Assembly: GCA_026008535.1 (NCBI GenBank) | Contig: BRKX01000006.1 | Span: 30,244,664-30,308,663, forward strand | Direction of reading: 5' to 3' | From: Perilla frutescens | Taxonomy: Eukaryota; Streptophyta; Magnoliopsida; Lamiales; Lamiaceae | Length of the DNA: 64,000 bases | Shown here: in pieces, positions 1-12,653 of the stretch | How the letters are laid out: each line of letters starts with the position of its first letter | Numbering within the stretch: position 1 is the first letter of the stretch | Position numbers and translations under genes: made by a program | Notes under the pieces: generated by a model | Database searches by the model: none | Told to the model about the DNA's origin: nothing | What the model saw: the letters and a program-made list of their open reading frames with translations, nothing else

Positions 1-1373
1 CAGTTTCTATTTGATCTTTTGTATCCTCTTGTGGAATAACTAGAACTAATTTTTCATGTCTTCTTTTTGTTCTTAATTCCCTTGCAGTTACATCTTCTAT
101 TTTTTCTTTATCTTCCTTTCTTGATTTTCGTTTTCTTTTATCTTATGGAAATAAAAGTAGAAATTATAAAGTTTAGTAACAAATAAAAGATTCATTAGCA
201 TAAAGACAACTATATCAGCATCAATATATGTAATGCTAAAAAAAGTTAGAGTGAATGCTAATTGTGTACAACATACAAGCTCTCTGTCTTATTTTATCTA
301 AGATGATTAAATTATAGTCAAAATGAAATAGAAACAAACAAGACCAGTTATTTATATGTAATGCTAACAAAAGTCAAGGTGAATGGTAATTGTGTACAAC
401 CTACATGCTCTCTGTCTTACTTTTTTTTAAGATGATCAAATTGTACTAAAAATGAAATAGGAACAAACAAGAACAGTTATGTATATGTAATGCTAACAAA
501 AGTCAGGGTGAATGCTAATTGTGTACAACATCTATGCTCTCTGTCTTATTTTTTTAAGATGATCAAATTGTACTTAGAATTAAACAGAAACAAACAAGAG
601 CCTTTATGTATATATATATATATATAATGCTAACAAAAGTGAGGGTGAATGGTAATTGTGTACAACATACATGGTCTCTGTCTTATTTTTTTTAAGATGA
701 TCAAATTATACTCAAAATGAAACAGAAACAAACAAGAGCCTTTATTTATATATCATGCTAAGAAAAGTCGGGGTGAATGCTAATTGTGTACAACATTTAT
801 GCTTTCTGTCTTATTTTATTTAATATGATCAAATTATACTCAAAATTAAACAGAAACAAATAAGAGCCTTTATGTATATATAATGCTAAGAAAAGTCATG
901 AAACAGAAACAAGCAAGTGCAGTTATGCATATTTAATGCTAACAGAAGTCGAACTCGATGCTAATTGTGTACAAAATCTGTACTCTTTGACTTATTTTTG
1001 CTTACTATCCAGGAAGATGAACTTTTACTCAAAACTAATCAAAAACAAATTACATCAGATTTATCTGAAATTTTTTAGCATAATGTGTATAAATCTAATA
1101 TATTTCTACTCAAAATCAAAACTCTCTATGTTATTTAGACATATTTTCAATGAGCATCAATTTGTACTCTAAATTAAATGAAAATAAAGTAAATTCATCT
1201 GCCACAAATTTTTCGACTTAAATGATAAAAATTTATCGTTTAATTTCTGTAACTTTACCTTTTTTCGAAGCTTGAACCACTTTTTTGTTTTGAGCGATAA
1301 TTTCTTTAGCAGCGTACTCTTCTTCGTCGATTTTCCCGTTCAGGAACGTCGTCTTCTTCGTCGATTCTCGTCC
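1..1373 (-). CDS. Candidate spliced gene fragment, two exons, product unknown
   Basis: Read on the minus strand, 1373-1259 is open and encodes a charged peptide containing NGKIDEEEY and KKVVQASKK. It ends at a GTAAAG splice donor (1258-1253). After an intron of about 1.1 kb, an acceptor (...CCATAAG, AG at 143-142) leads into an exon at 141-1 that stays open to the window edge and is strongly basic at first (KRKRKSRKEDKEK). The phases fit: exon 1 leaves one base and exon 2 supplies two. No ATG lies in the upstream open stretch, because an in-frame TGA is at 1374-1376, so the start must be further upstream by splicing or the gene is broken. I do not recognise a family. The intron is mostly a 128-bp tandem repeat. 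This is an inference from reading frame and splice signals only; it could be a relic. Confidence 0.3.
231..1060. repeat. 128-bp tandem repeat, about 6.5 copies
   Basis: Units begin with TAATGCTAA or a close variant at 231, 359, 488, 625, 753, 881 and 934, giving spacings of 128, 129, 137, 128, 128, 53 and a final partial copy. Each unit carries GTGAATGCTAATTGTGTACA, a CTCTGTCTTA block and a GATCAAATT block. The 137-bp unit is lengthened by a (TA)n run at about 607-626. The 53-bp unit is an internal deletion. The repeat lies inside the candidate intron of the minus-strand gene. Confidence 0.85.
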
Positions 1374-1376
1374 TCA

Positions 1377-2010
1377 ACTGTGAAAACCCTAGAATTCAAT
1401 GTTGGTTTCTCAGTGTTTGTTCTTCGATTTCATGTGGGAAAGAAGTTATCAGTGCTGAAGCGACGTGAGTTTGCGGTTTTTCATGATTATAGCTATTCTG
1501 TATTAATGTTTCAAAATTCTACCAAAAATACCCTTAATGAATTCACGGTTTTTTTTATTTCCAATTAATTATAATCTTTCCACCGAAATCTGAATTGATC
1601 TGGGCCATTGATTTTTGATGGATGTGTGGTGTGAGATGTGTTCTCATTTCTCACACAAGGGGTTATTTTTATCTAATCTACACAAATTTGAAGGCAAAAT
1701 TGTAAATAGCAATCTATAGTTTTACACACACAAAATTTATTTACACACAAAAAAATAATTAATGCAAAAATAATTATTTTTCAGATTATTAAAATATCAT
1801 TTTTTAAAATTTCAACGCACTACAAATTTTTGTTTCCACACCACCAAAATTAAATGATATGAGAAATTAAAAAGAAAAAAAAAACAAGATGATTTCGTCA
1901 TCCAATAACAACCTTCGACATTGCATTTGAAAAACAACCACCTTCCATAGAAATTGTGTAGATAGGGTTTCTCAAACTTTGAATTTGAGCACATTGGGTT
2001 TAAATCGATC
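1377..2010. other. Intergenic, no supported gene
   Basis: AT-rich non-coding sequence. A plant 5'-leader-like AAAACCCTAG lies near 1383-1393 on the plus strand. Short frames on both strands have no family resemblance that I can see. Confidence 0.5.
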
Positions 2011-2044
2011 ATGGAGGGTGGAAACGATGAAGAAACAAGTAATG

Positions 2045-3162
2045 TGTAACACCCCGAACTCGGAGGCCCGAAGTGCTAACGGAAACACATACGAGAAAAG
2101 AAAATTACAATAAATTTTTTGCAAACTAATATAAATTATTTTCTCGAATTATAAAAATTCAGACATCACTTCATTTAGAATATTAATAAATTCCACGCTC
2201 ACATGTGTGTATCATTCACCAACTAATCACAGAAGATAATTATTTTCAACCCACCTATCATTTTAAAATAACATTTTTCGAACAATTAATTAAAAACATG
2301 TTCAACCTTGACTAGTCAAAAATTCATTATTCAACCAACATTCAAAATATGCCATCAAGGCCACGATGATCAAACGCGTCCATAAAGCATTTAAGTAATC
2401 CATAAACCTACACCAAAAGCATAAATAATCATATTTGTTGATCACAACCTAAATAGAGTCAATATTTTAAAAACTAAAATATGGTCAACCATACAAGATG
2501 TCCACACTAGTCCACGTCCGCCACCTGCCATCATCAATTACCTGAAAATATTTTTAAATAATGGGGCTGAGTGACAGAAAACACTCAGTGAGCATACTCA
2601 CACATTCATCTAATGATTTGCAATAAGAATATTCATAAATACACATTTGACATATCATAAGTTATACACTCAATAAACATAGTGGAGACTGCCCCTAGTG
2701 TGACCACATATAAACTATAACACATTCATAACATATTCAGAAATCCTCATATGAGTCGTATCAAATTCACAATGAACAATATAAACATAATTCATTTTTC
2801 ATAAATAGACAAAAGTTTAAATATATTTCAAAAGAGTTTTGGTAAGTAAACCCACCTTATAGCTAAATTAGTTGTAACTTTATTCACGATTTCTCGTCCT
2901 AAGCTAGCTGTCGAATTAGGACCTTATGTTTAAATATATGTATAACCTTAATCATCTGTTGCTTGTCCTAATCGTGTCTTGAGTTAGGACCTATATAAGA
3001 ACTATGTTTTAGTAACATATTAATGTTCTAAACATATACTACAACGTAAATAAGGATGTAGGGAACAATTCCCTAAAATAAGAGTATAACCTAACGTCGT
3101 TAGGAGGTCGAACGAGATCCTAGCTTAAAATTATATCAGAGACCTCAATTGTGCAAATAAAT
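2045..3162 (+). mobile_element. LTR retrotransposon fragment (gypsy-type LTR)
   Basis: Begins with TGTAACACCCCGAACTCGG, a start typical of plant Ty3/gypsy LTRs. Inside, GAGTGACAGAAAACACTCAG near 2570-2590 is the sort of dyad block common in these LTRs. No matching TGTTACA end, primer-binding site or coding region is seen; a different LTR-like start interrupts at 3163. I call it a truncated or solo LTR. Family assignment is from general resemblance. Confidence 0.5.
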
Positions 3163-4053
3163 TGTAATAACCCGGTCCCGAAAGGATATAAGTGGGGACA
3201 GGGTGTTTATCCAAAAAGAATTAATGTTTGGAATACAATTAATAATTGAGTAGCCCAAAGATAAGATATGCTTTTCGGAAAAACGGATAACCTAACCTCT
3301 GTAACAATAGCAAAATCTCGTTTATAAACAGCTTATAAGAGAATGATGGAAGCTGTAACAATTCAATATATAAGACCATTCATAGGTCGTGTGAAAGAAA
3401 ATAAAACAAATATCAACAGTCAATAAGCTCATTCATAGGTCAATGAAAAGAAACGAAGCCCAACATGCAAAACAAATGAAGCTCTTTGATACGACCCGAA
3501 CAATTAATCTAGGACGAATCTAGAAAACGTAGCGGAAGACTTCTGGATATGAAACACATCAACTAAAGAAGGGTTTCAATCCGACTCAACAATACAAATA
3601 AAACAAGCTAATCTAGACAATTAAAACACTTAAACTATGACACGAATTAAGTAACACAAGACAAATACCAAAGGTGGAAGGACGACGGTTTATGGATGGT
3701 TTGATGTGAAGGAATCGGCTATGGTATGGTGTAGAAGGGTTTGGAGTAGATAGGATATGTTATGGATAGAACGAACTTACGTGTGGAATTGAGCTCGATG
3801 TTGAACTCATGCTTTGAATCTCGTGGAAGGAAGAAGGCGTGTGTTTGTGGCTTGATGAATGGTCGATGATGGTGTGGATGGTAGGTGACATCGATGTGAA
3901 TCACAACCTGATAGTCTCTTCGAATCTCGAACATACTCGAAGCTAAAATCTCTAAGTTGATCTTCGATAGCGAATACCAGTGAATCCCTCAAGTGGATTA
4001 AGCAATACCCTTGAATAAGACTTAGATGTGCTAATTCTAAGAATAATAATTTT
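3163..4053 (+). mobile_element. Second LTR-like fragment, truncated
   Basis: Starts with TGTAATAACCCGGTCCCG, again a typical gypsy LTR start, directly abutting the preceding fragment. No terminal ACA end, primer site or protein domain is visible before the minus-strand LTR that begins near 4054. Two short minus-strand frames in 3719-4064 have no recognisable content. The right boundary is uncertain. Confidence 0.4.
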
Positions 4054-5391
4054 TGGTGCGTCATTTTTCACCAAAAATAATCCGACACGTAGTCGGTATG
4101 CCCACACTACCCAGAACAGTGGCTAGCAAGATTGTCTCCCAAAGGACCGGTGAGAATTATTCAAACCTTCAGTCTGCAAATAACCAAACTTTCCACACGA
4201 ATTTTGTTGTTATAATGTAAAAATGAAAATAAAAGCAATTGAACAGAGAGTAGATTTCTTCACAGATTATAAGGTATTCCGGCTTCCAATTAACTCCACC
4301 CTAGCTTAATTATTCCGATCCTGGATGCAAATATATTTCCAATTAATGCATACAAACCAGTTATATCCACCGAAGACACTTCTGACGCGGTATAATTTCT
4401 CCCCAGCTTCTCGATAATCAGAAAGACACTTCACTAATTATTTCCCTAATCGATTGACAACCGTAAGAGACACTCTATAGATTTAATGAGCCAAAAACTT
4501 TATGCACTAGAGAAACCCGATTCAAAACCAACAAACTCTGACACAGGACTGTCGAATTAAGACTGCTCTTCCCTCGATTCTGAAGGATCGTTGTACCACT
4601 AATTAAACCTAAACCACAATTACGGATGGCCGATTTAATTGGCTACTAATTAATTTCGATCTACTAAATATGTGCACCTACCTAGCAGAATCGAAACAAT
4701 TAACAACTTTAAACACAGAGAATTACAGATACATGCAATTAATTAAAGCAAAAGGAACATTTAGATCTCATAGAATGATTATGCCAGGGCTTCGTTAATT
4801 TTCACCGAAATAGAACGCGCTTAGCTTGAATTCATAATTATATTAGCACTTCAAAAATTAATTAAAAAGAAGAACAATGAAAAGAAGAATGAAATTGAAT
4901 AGTGAAAAATATGTAGAGAAAAAACCATTCCTCCTAATGTTTCCAGCGTTGGAATAATTTGTACTGCAATGGATATAGTCCTACTCTATCAAGAAGTCTT
5001 TTTATACAAATCCTTAATTAATTAATTAAAAAGCATCCTAATCCTAATGCAACTAGGAAAATAATAAAACAGAGTCCAACAATAATAAAAGAGGACATAA
5101 TTTTCGTCCATGGCCCACAACTGGTGCAGATCCACTATCTTCAGCCCAAATACTCGCATAATCCATCACTCGATATGCCCATACCGACTTCTTTCTAGAC
5201 TCTTCAGCATTTCTTCAATCCAATTGCATCCAAATCCTCCAAAACAATTCCATTATCTCCACGTCCATGTCAACGACCTGAAATTAACCACAAGAGACAA
5301 ATTCTTCCACAAAACTTGATCATGGGGTGAGTAATACTGCAAAAATATACCAAAAATGACTCTAAATATATACGAAATAACAACCTAATCA
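4054..5391 (-). repeat. Probable 3' LTR of the Athila-like element
   Basis: On the minus strand the LTR would start TGATTAGG at 5391, just after the G-rich polypurine tract, and end ...GACGCACCA at 4054, giving TG...CA ends and about 1,338 bp. No second LTR is in the window for comparison, so both ends are inferred. No gene is seen inside. Confidence 0.45.
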
Positions 5392-5392
5392 A

Positions 5393-5426
5393 CCCCCCAA
5401 ACTTAGACAATGCTCGTCCTCGAGCA
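5393..5426 (-). other. Polypurine tract and conserved post-pol block
   Basis: Minus-strand TTGGGGGG (5400-5393) is the likely plus-strand DNA primer site for reverse transcription. Immediately upstream lies the near-palindrome TGCTCGAGGACGAGCA (5426-5411), a landmark usually found just before the 3' LTR in Athila-type elements. It sets the orientation of the element. Confidence 0.6.
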
Positions 5427-6807
5427 ATACTAAGACAGACTCAAGAAAGACTAAAAAATGACAAGACAATCATTGGCAACCTTAAATGGAAAACAATCAA
5501 AGTAGGAGGCAAGATACAATCATGTACAGACCACAAACCAATCTCTTATTTCATAAAACTGTACACATGCTTTTCATTCAAGCCAAAAACATGCAAAATC
5601 AATCCTGCCTTACCAAGATTCGCTCAAGTTCTCTTAAAAGACAATAAGGATAGAATTTAATTCACACAATCATAACTTGATGCTTTCAAATATAAATTTG
5701 CCCATATGTCAAAATCTCTACCATGCAAATGAGAATTATACACAAATGAAAAGGTCTTTTTGCACGGGTTGTAACGGGGCTAGGGTGCATAGGTAGGATA
5801 AAAAGGATGAAATGACTCAAATAATTGAAAACATGTAAGCATATCAAATAAATTCACCAAGTTTGTGAGCAACTTCCCAAATAAATCAACAAAAACTAAT
5901 TGAGTGCTGGTTTCCAATAATAAAGGGCAACAAAATAAATGATATCAATTAAGCATAGCCCCTTTTTTTCCATTCTCATTCTATTCCTTATTTTTTTCTC
6001 TTTTTTTCATCTCTTTTTTTTTTCTTTACTCTGTTTTTTCTTTTTCTCAGAATAGAACAGAGACATATACACATTCGTCAACTTTCCAACACCAATATTT
6101 TCAAGCAGACTTTAAACTCATTTCAACACAAAAATACACTTACATATTTTCAGGGGACAAGAGCAGACCAAAAGGCTAAGGCTTAATTATTTAGTGGCTA
6201 TTTATAATAAAAAAAGAACTGGATTAGGAACAACGGGCTTAGTAATGGACAATTAAGGGCATGGATAATTTTTTTAAGCCAAAGCAATGGGTAATCCTAA
6301 ATGCCTTAATCATTTTCATGCAAAAAAACTCAAAAGATGGCGTGACTATGGCAACTGGGCAAATCAGAAATCCAACATTCAAGTACGATACACGCATCAA
6401 GAAAATAAATTGAGCTTTCTCATATATGATGCTCATTAGGCTCAAATCTCACAATATAGTAAGCTTCAACAAATTTGATTAAATTTTGCATATTTCCTCA
6501 TCAAGAATACATACAAGCATGTGCACATTTTAATCACAAGAGACAAATCATCCACTCAAGACCATTCTCATATCGTACTCTTCTTATCATGCAATCCATC
6601 TCAAGTAAGCCAATAATTTGACACACCAAAACCACATAAAAAATGTTTTTTTTTACTAAACATAAAAGGCAAAAAACTAACTCTCCCCCCATACTTAAAC
6701 ATCACAGTGTCCTCACTAGGCAAAAGAGGAGAGCGACCCAAAAGAAAAACAGAAAAAACACATTAAAAAAAATATACAAATGGAACAAAATGCAAACTGT
6801 GCAGTCA
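5427..6807 (-). other. Non-coding post-pol region of the Athila-like element
   Basis: Open frames are short and unremarkable. A pyrimidine-rich tract on the plus strand runs about 5959-6049 (purine-rich in element orientation). Another C-run near 6681-6690 resembles a second, internal polypurine tract when read on the minus strand. Confidence 0.45.
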
Positions 6808-6909
6808 CTAGGAAGAGGGTCGGGAGAAGTGGGCGGCGGTGTGTTCTATGGCCTCGAGGCGGTCATGGAGGTCATCTAACTTGCTCTCGATCCGGCGAGA
6901 TGAGAACAT
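6808..6909 (-). CDS. Short 33-aa frame in the Athila-like post-pol region
   Basis: The ATG at 6909-6907 opens a 33-codon frame with a helical, charged stretch (RIESKLDDLHDRLEAIE) and a stop at 6810-6808. In this position some Athila-type elements carry a further ORF, and this could be its C-terminal remnant. A stop lies just upstream in the same frame once the inserted element is removed. It is probably not expressed. I cannot assign a function. Confidence 0.2.
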   Translation of the reverse strand: MFSSRRIESKLDDLHDRLEAIEHTAAHFSRPSS

Positions 6910-6915
6910 GCTGGC

Positions 6916-6920
6916 CCTTC
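6916..6920. other. Left target-site duplication CCTTC
   Basis: CCTTC immediately precedes the LTR start TGTAATACCC and recurs directly after the distal LTR at 13876-13880. A 5-bp duplication is standard for LTR retrotransposon integration. Confidence 0.9.
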
Positions 6921-7244
6921 TGTAATACCCGGGCCTCTCACTACTTAATGCTATCTTGATATATATAAGTATTATGTGTCTATTTGAGTGTCAATTGAAT
7001 TTTTTTTATATATAAGTGTGTCAAGGTTATGGTGTTTGGTTACTTAATTGCTATATAAGTTGTTTAAATACATCTAAGGTTTATTTAGAAATAAAAGAAG
7101 ATTTCAATATTCAATATAAGTTAGATACATATAATGTCTAAATAGTATTTTGTAAGAAATAGATGTATTCTCTAAAAGAGCATATAGATTCAAGAGCTTT
7201 AATATGGAGATTAGTATGTATCATAAAATAAATATATACTTTTG

Positions 7245-7245
<1 letters not shown>

Positions 7246-7282
<37 letters not shown>
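7246..7282. repeat. (AAT)n microsatellite in the 5' LTR
   Basis: About 12 trinucleotide units. The matching site in the 3' LTR (12655-12740) has more than twice as many, so the array changed length after insertion. Confidence 0.9.
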
Positions 7283-7286
<4 letters not shown>

Positions 7287-8570
7287 TTGAAAGTGATAGA
7301 GTTTGGGAGTACACGTGTCCTAGTTAAAAATATTGAGGTAGATTGTAGATGATGCATACACATATATGTACTATAAATGAGATTAATGGATTTTCATATT
7401 ATAAAATTATTTCACAAATTAGAAACTTTGGGCATCCATATTTCTAAATAATCTTGAGAAGTAAATTAAGCAGAAAAGAAAGGGGACAATGAGAATAACA
7501 AAGGTTGGTATTTAGTTTAATAAGAATTGATTTATAATACCTTGCAAATTGTTAATGAATAATTGATAGTTTATATGTATATATAAGTATATGCGTGTGT
7601 TTATTAGGATTAATTATACATGAATTTTTAATTAGATCATGATTAATAATGATTGAAAGATTAAAGTTTATATTTGTTGATTGGTAAATTATTCCGAAAG
7701 GTTTAATTGTGTTAATAAATTAAATAAACAAACAATATTACTATATTAATATTAGTGCATGTGTAAATAAAAAGGAAAATCATAAACTTCAATATCAAAT
7801 ATTATGGAAATTAGTTTGATTCATTATGTTGTATTAATTGAGAATTTCTAACAAATGGTTCAAAACGTATCATCATTTTTTATTGTGTAAAACTTGACAA
7901 ATCCATAATAGTTGGATAGTGTGAAATATTTTGTAATATAATAGTTAAGAAATTTTGAATTAACATAAGGGTTGGCGTGATTACAATTTAATTAATTCTA
8001 TGAATCTAGTTAAAGCTATCACATATTATTGTATTATAATGAAACCATTTGCGATAACTTAATAATATTTTGCTACTGGATTTATAAAGTTAATAACAAT
8101 TAGTTAATTTTAATTATTTTGTATTAATTTGTTAGTAATCTATGGTTTATCTTAACTAGATTTTATTGAGAAAGCACACACTAAGATTCCAAATATTGTA
8201 AGCTTGGAACTCGAGGTAAGTAGAAATTCATCCTCAACTACAATGCATGAACATAGTATTATTTAACTATTTGTTTATTATTTATAATTTATTATTGTGT
8301 TATATTATATAATTGTGTGATGCAATATACTTGTGGTATTGTATTTCTTTGCATTAAATATCTTGTACATGAGCACGAGCATATGCATGCACGTCATGTA
8401 GATATTGTCGAGGTTGCATGCATGAAATGATTTTGAGAGAGAAAAAATATTTGGTTTGGGATTGGTCACCACCAGCCCGTGTTGTGCTGTGTTGATATTT
8501 GTGCCTCGAGTGGGATGACTTCCATGCGGGATCAAAGGGAACAGGCAGGGGGCGTGTCCCTTGGGGTCCA

Positions 8571-8578
8571 GGGAGGAT
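8571..8578. other. Left 8-bp target duplication of the hAT element
   Basis: GGGAGGAT precedes the inverted repeat and recurs at 10599-10606. Eight bases is the duplication length characteristic of the hAT superfamily. Confidence 0.9.
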
Positions 8579-10598
8579 TAGGGCTGTAAATGAACCAAAC
8601 TGTTCATGAGCTACTCGGGTATCGGCTCGAAAAAAGTTCGATCGAAACTCGTTCGTTTATTAAACGAGCTGAATTCGAGCTTTTTTTCGAGCTCGATAAT
8701 TTCTCGAGCCGAACTCGAGCTACTCGCGAGCTTCTCACGAGTAGCTCGAGTTCGACTATAAACGAGCTTTTATCGAGTAGTTCGCGAGCTTCTAATCGAG
8801 CTTTTAATTGAGCTTGTAATCGAGCTTAATCGAGCTTGTAATCGAGCTTTGATAAATAAGCTAAAAAAATTTAAATTTTCACCCCCAACAAGATTCAAGC
8901 ATTAGCCAAATGTATTTCAATTTTTTATTATAGTCACTTGATCAAATTATTAACAATTATGTTAATTGAATCAAATAACGTTTTTATAACAATTCTCCAA
9001 AACTTAAATATATGTAAATATTTATATATTATATTTATATAAACATATATAATATCATATTATCAATTTATCAGATAAATATATTCAACTAATAATAATA
9101 GACTATATGAACTCTACGAAATCTAAGAATTAGTATTATCATAAAAAAAGGGAATTAATTAATGAGATTTACAAATATTAAGTTAAGCTTATTTTATTAA
9201 ACAAAAAATAGGAATATGTAAATAGATTTATATGATAAAAAATAATGTAATAAAATATTGATTATCCAACTTTAAGATATCCATTTACAATTTATTTAGT
9301 TAAAATATTAATACAAAATAGTATATTTAAATTTTGAAGCAGTCTAACAAAAAATTATCTAATTATGAGGTAATTAAAATTATAGTTTATAGTTATAATT
9401 AAGAATTGAGATTTGATAATGAAATAAATACAAATGAATTTGATTAAACCTATGATATCAAACAAACATCATTATATTGAATTAAATCACAATTATTCAT
9501 CAACAAACAATTAATAGTGTCTAATAATTACTTAGTTCATTTGATTCGACAATATATATTATATCAATTTACTCAATTATTATATAATATACAAATATTA
9601 TGTATACTTTAGCGTGCCTCATTGAAATATTTAATTTATATACCAATAAAATAAAATAAAACTGAGACATAACAATAAAAATAAATTATGATTTATAAAT
9701 CATATTATAAAAAACTTTGAAATTTGTGTTCGAATTAAGATTATTATAAATATTTACTTATCAGATGGAACATGCGTGAATGTGTAGTAAAAATAATAAA
9801 CTAACAAGAATAATGAACTATATCATCAATCAACTAATATAATTACAATTTATATAAAAATGAAACTGAATAATCGATAAAATAGTAAGAAAATGAGATA
9901 TGTTTGAATTATAATTTATAAATTGCATAATACAAAACACTTTGAAATTTGAATTTGTATTAAGATGATTGTAAAATATTTGTATGTTGAAGTTTGAAAG
10001 AAAAATAATAAGCTATCATGGATAGTGAGATAAATTACTAATTAACTAATGAATACAATTTTTAAATAAAAAGTGAAAATGAATGATCGATAAAATAAAA
10101 ATAAAATGAGACGTGAGTACATTATAATTTATAAATTATATTAGAATTTTTTTTGTATTTTAATTCAAATTAAGGTAAATATATATTAAAATTTGAATAC
10201 ACCTATATTAATAATGAAAAATAATTAAATGAGTAATAAGCATGACTACAATTACATAATTAAGTAATTAGTTTAAAGAAAATAAAATAAAAATAAACAT
10301 AATTAAATAAAATCTAGAAAAGAAAAGAAAAGGACTCGATCACAAATTTTATTATTATCGAGCTTTAATCGAGCTTTTTATCGAGTTTTTTTAATCGAAC
10401 TTGAACATATCCTTATCGAGTCGAACTCGAGCCGAGCTCAAATCGAACTCGATCACGAATTTTCTAATTCGAGCCGAACTCGAACTCAAACTCGAAGTTC
10501 GAGTTGAACTCGAGCTCGAGCTCGAACCGAGTATAACTTAAACGAGCCGAACTCGAGCTTGAAGGTATTCGGCTCGATTCGGCTCGTTTACAGCCCTA
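8579..10598. mobile_element. Non-autonomous hAT transposon, 2,020 bp
   Basis: Perfect 12-bp terminal inverted repeats TAGGGCTGTAAA (8579-8590) and its complement (10587-10598), flanked by the 8-bp duplication GGGAGGAT. About 250 bp at each end is crowded with GCTCGA/TCGAGC hexamers in both orientations (8605-8860 and about 10355-10590), the kind of subterminal repeats hAT transposases bind. The centre (about 8860-10350) is very AT-rich and has no transposase frame, so it depends on an autonomous partner. It lies within the 5' LTR, so it is younger than that element. Confidence 0.9.
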
Positions 10599-10606
10599 GG
10601 GAGGAT
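10599..10606. other. Right 8-bp target duplication of the hAT element
   Basis: GGGAGGAT, an exact copy of 8571-8578. Confidence 0.9.
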
Positions 10607-11357
10607 GGTCCACTTCGACTGCACCTTTGAGGTAATGAGTGACTGATGTGGGATGACTTTCATGTGGGATCAAAGGGAACAGGCAGGGGGCGTGTCCCTT
10701 GGGGTCCAGGAAGGATGAGCCACATGAGTGCAATAATCACATTCTGGCCAAGTGATATTGACTATATTATGAGCTCATGACTCATGTTGGTGTTTGGTGA
10801 AGGGAGCCAAGTTCCTAAACTTTAAAAATGCTTTTGAGATGGCATGAAAGTACTTTATACACGAGCATTTCACATTTGTGGTGTGATGCTAGTGAACATG
10901 CACGTGCATGATTTCTGCTTACTGAACTTTAGCTCATGTAGTTCATGCATTGTAGGTAAAAGTGATAACGTGTGGTGCATCGATGCATGCATGCTGAAAG
11001 CTCTGACAAGTCCTGAAAAGTGTATACATGGATGACGACCTGTGAGTAGGGCAAGGACTTATATTATTATATTTTAATTTGCTGCTTAGATATCATAGGT
11101 TTGAATTCAAATTTATTTGTATATTCTTAGAATTGTTTCTACAAAGTGAGCAATTATTTCTTTACATTCTTTAGTAAATTATATTTTTATAATTATTTAT
11201 AACTTTAAATGCACCACATGTTAACCTAAATAATTTTTAATTTTTAACACTTTTTAATGGAAAAGTACATACTTATATTTTGCTAAGAGATGATTCACCC
11301 ACATTTTTACATTACTTTATATTTTATATTTATTTTATTGGGGCGGGTGTTACAGAG

Positions 11358-11369
11358 TGGTATCAGAGC
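11358..11369 (+). other. Primer-binding site (initiator tRNA-Met type)
   Basis: TGGTATCAGAGC, three bases after the 5' LTR end, complementary to the 3' end of plant initiator methionine tRNA. It would prime minus-strand DNA synthesis and sets the element on the plus strand. Confidence 0.9.
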
Positions 11370-12319
11370 GTGGTTATGATTCTGTAGACTGTCCATGTAT
11401 ACAAGCTCAGAATTTATGGAGAGTAACCTTGCTTGTGATGTATTATGCAATGTGAATTATGTGAGTCTTGTTTTGAGAGTTAAATTTTATATCATCTTGC
11501 GTGATGTAATTTGATATGTTATGTTCTTATATAATTATTCTCATTGAAAGGGTGATTATATTATTAATGCTAAATGTTATTATATGTGAGTGATCATGAC
11601 ACTTTGCTTTTGCACTTTACATGTGTTAGTTATTTAGTTGTGATTTACTTATGTGAAAAAAAGTGTTTCAATGGCCAGAAAATAAAAATGGGTTAGTGTA
11701 GAAGAAATAGTATATATATTTCATATTCTAATATTTGGTAGAAGTTCAATGTGATTGGCCTAAATTTTGACAACTTGGCATGTGAAGAATATTAAAAATG
11801 TAAAAGATACATACGTCATTGCTTTAACATTTTTATAAATATATATAAGAATATGTGATAACAGTGGTCTCTTAATCTCACACTTCCTTAGTTAATAAAA
11901 TTGAAGTCTGCAAAACTCTAGACATTGTGCATCTACGTATTTTAATTGGTTATTTTTGTTCCGGTGATAAACAATATAGAAGACGATTTAGAAGTAATTA
12001 GATTGTTTTCTATTGAGTTCGAGTTGATATACAATTTTTTTTACTATTAAATGTAATAATATGAATTATCTTCATGCAAATTTTAGTTTTATTTACTTCT
12101 TTACTTGCTTCAATTCAAAGTGAGATGAATAGTGTAATCTTATATAAACTTATTTATGGTCACGCATATTATTATTTACGAACATCAATTGATGTACTCA
12201 TTTTTCTGTTAAAAATAAATAAATAAAAAGAAAAGGTTAAATGGAAAAGAGAACAGGAAATAAGAGTTAAGTACCCAAAGTTATTTAGGAAAGTAAAATT
12301 TCGAGGACGAAATTTTTAT
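11370..12319 (+). other. Gene-less internal region of the LTR retrotransposon
   Basis: About 950 bp of AT-rich sequence with stops in all frames and no gag or pol motif. It ends in the conserved pre-polypurine block at about 12299-12317. Confidence 0.75.
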
Positions 12320-12331
12320 AAGGAGGGAGGG
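12320..12331 (+). other. Polypurine tract
   Basis: AAGGAGGGAGGG(A) immediately before the 3' LTR, the expected plus-strand primer site. Confidence 0.8.
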
Positions 12332-12653
12332 ATATACCCGGGCCTCTCACTACTTAATGCTATCTTGATTTATATAAGTATTATGTGTCTATTTGAGTGC
12401 CAATTGAATTTTTTTTATATATAAGTGTGTCAAGGTGATGGTGTTTGGTTACTTAATTGCTATATAAGTTGTTTAAATACATCTAAGGTTTATTTAGAAA
12501 TAAAAGAAGATTTCAATATTAAATATAAGTTAGATATATATAATGTCTAAATAGTATTTTGTAAGAAATAGATGTATTCTCTAAAAGAGCATATAGATTC
12601 AAGAGCTTTAATATGGAGATTAATATGTATCATAAAATAAATATATACTATTG

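Larger units (their letters stand above)
6921..11354 (+). repeat. 5' LTR, enlarged by the nested hAT insertion
   Basis: TGTAATACCC...GGGTGTTACA. Without the hAT and one TSD copy it is about 2.4 kb. It keeps about 0.9 kb (between 8307 and about 11239) that the 3' LTR lacks. A block of about 100 bp containing GGCAGGGGGCGTGTCCCTTG occurs twice, near 8505-8577 and 10643-10716, flanking the hAT. Confidence 0.9.

Noticed and set aside
1272..1568. Plus-strand 98-codon frame
   Set aside because: No recognisable domain; it overlaps the better-supported minus-strand exon and starts from no convincing context.
2011..2044. ATG-led start MEGGNDEETS cut by an LTR at 2045
   Set aside because: Only about 11 codons before the LTR start, with no continuation found; it may be a chance frame. 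The minus-strand 66-codon frame over 1812-2012 has no support either.
10643..10654. Another TGATGTGGGAT (USE-like) copy within the 5' LTR
   Set aside because: No TATA-like sequence 24 nt downstream on the minus strand and no T-run at the right distance, so it is not counted as a Pol III promoter.
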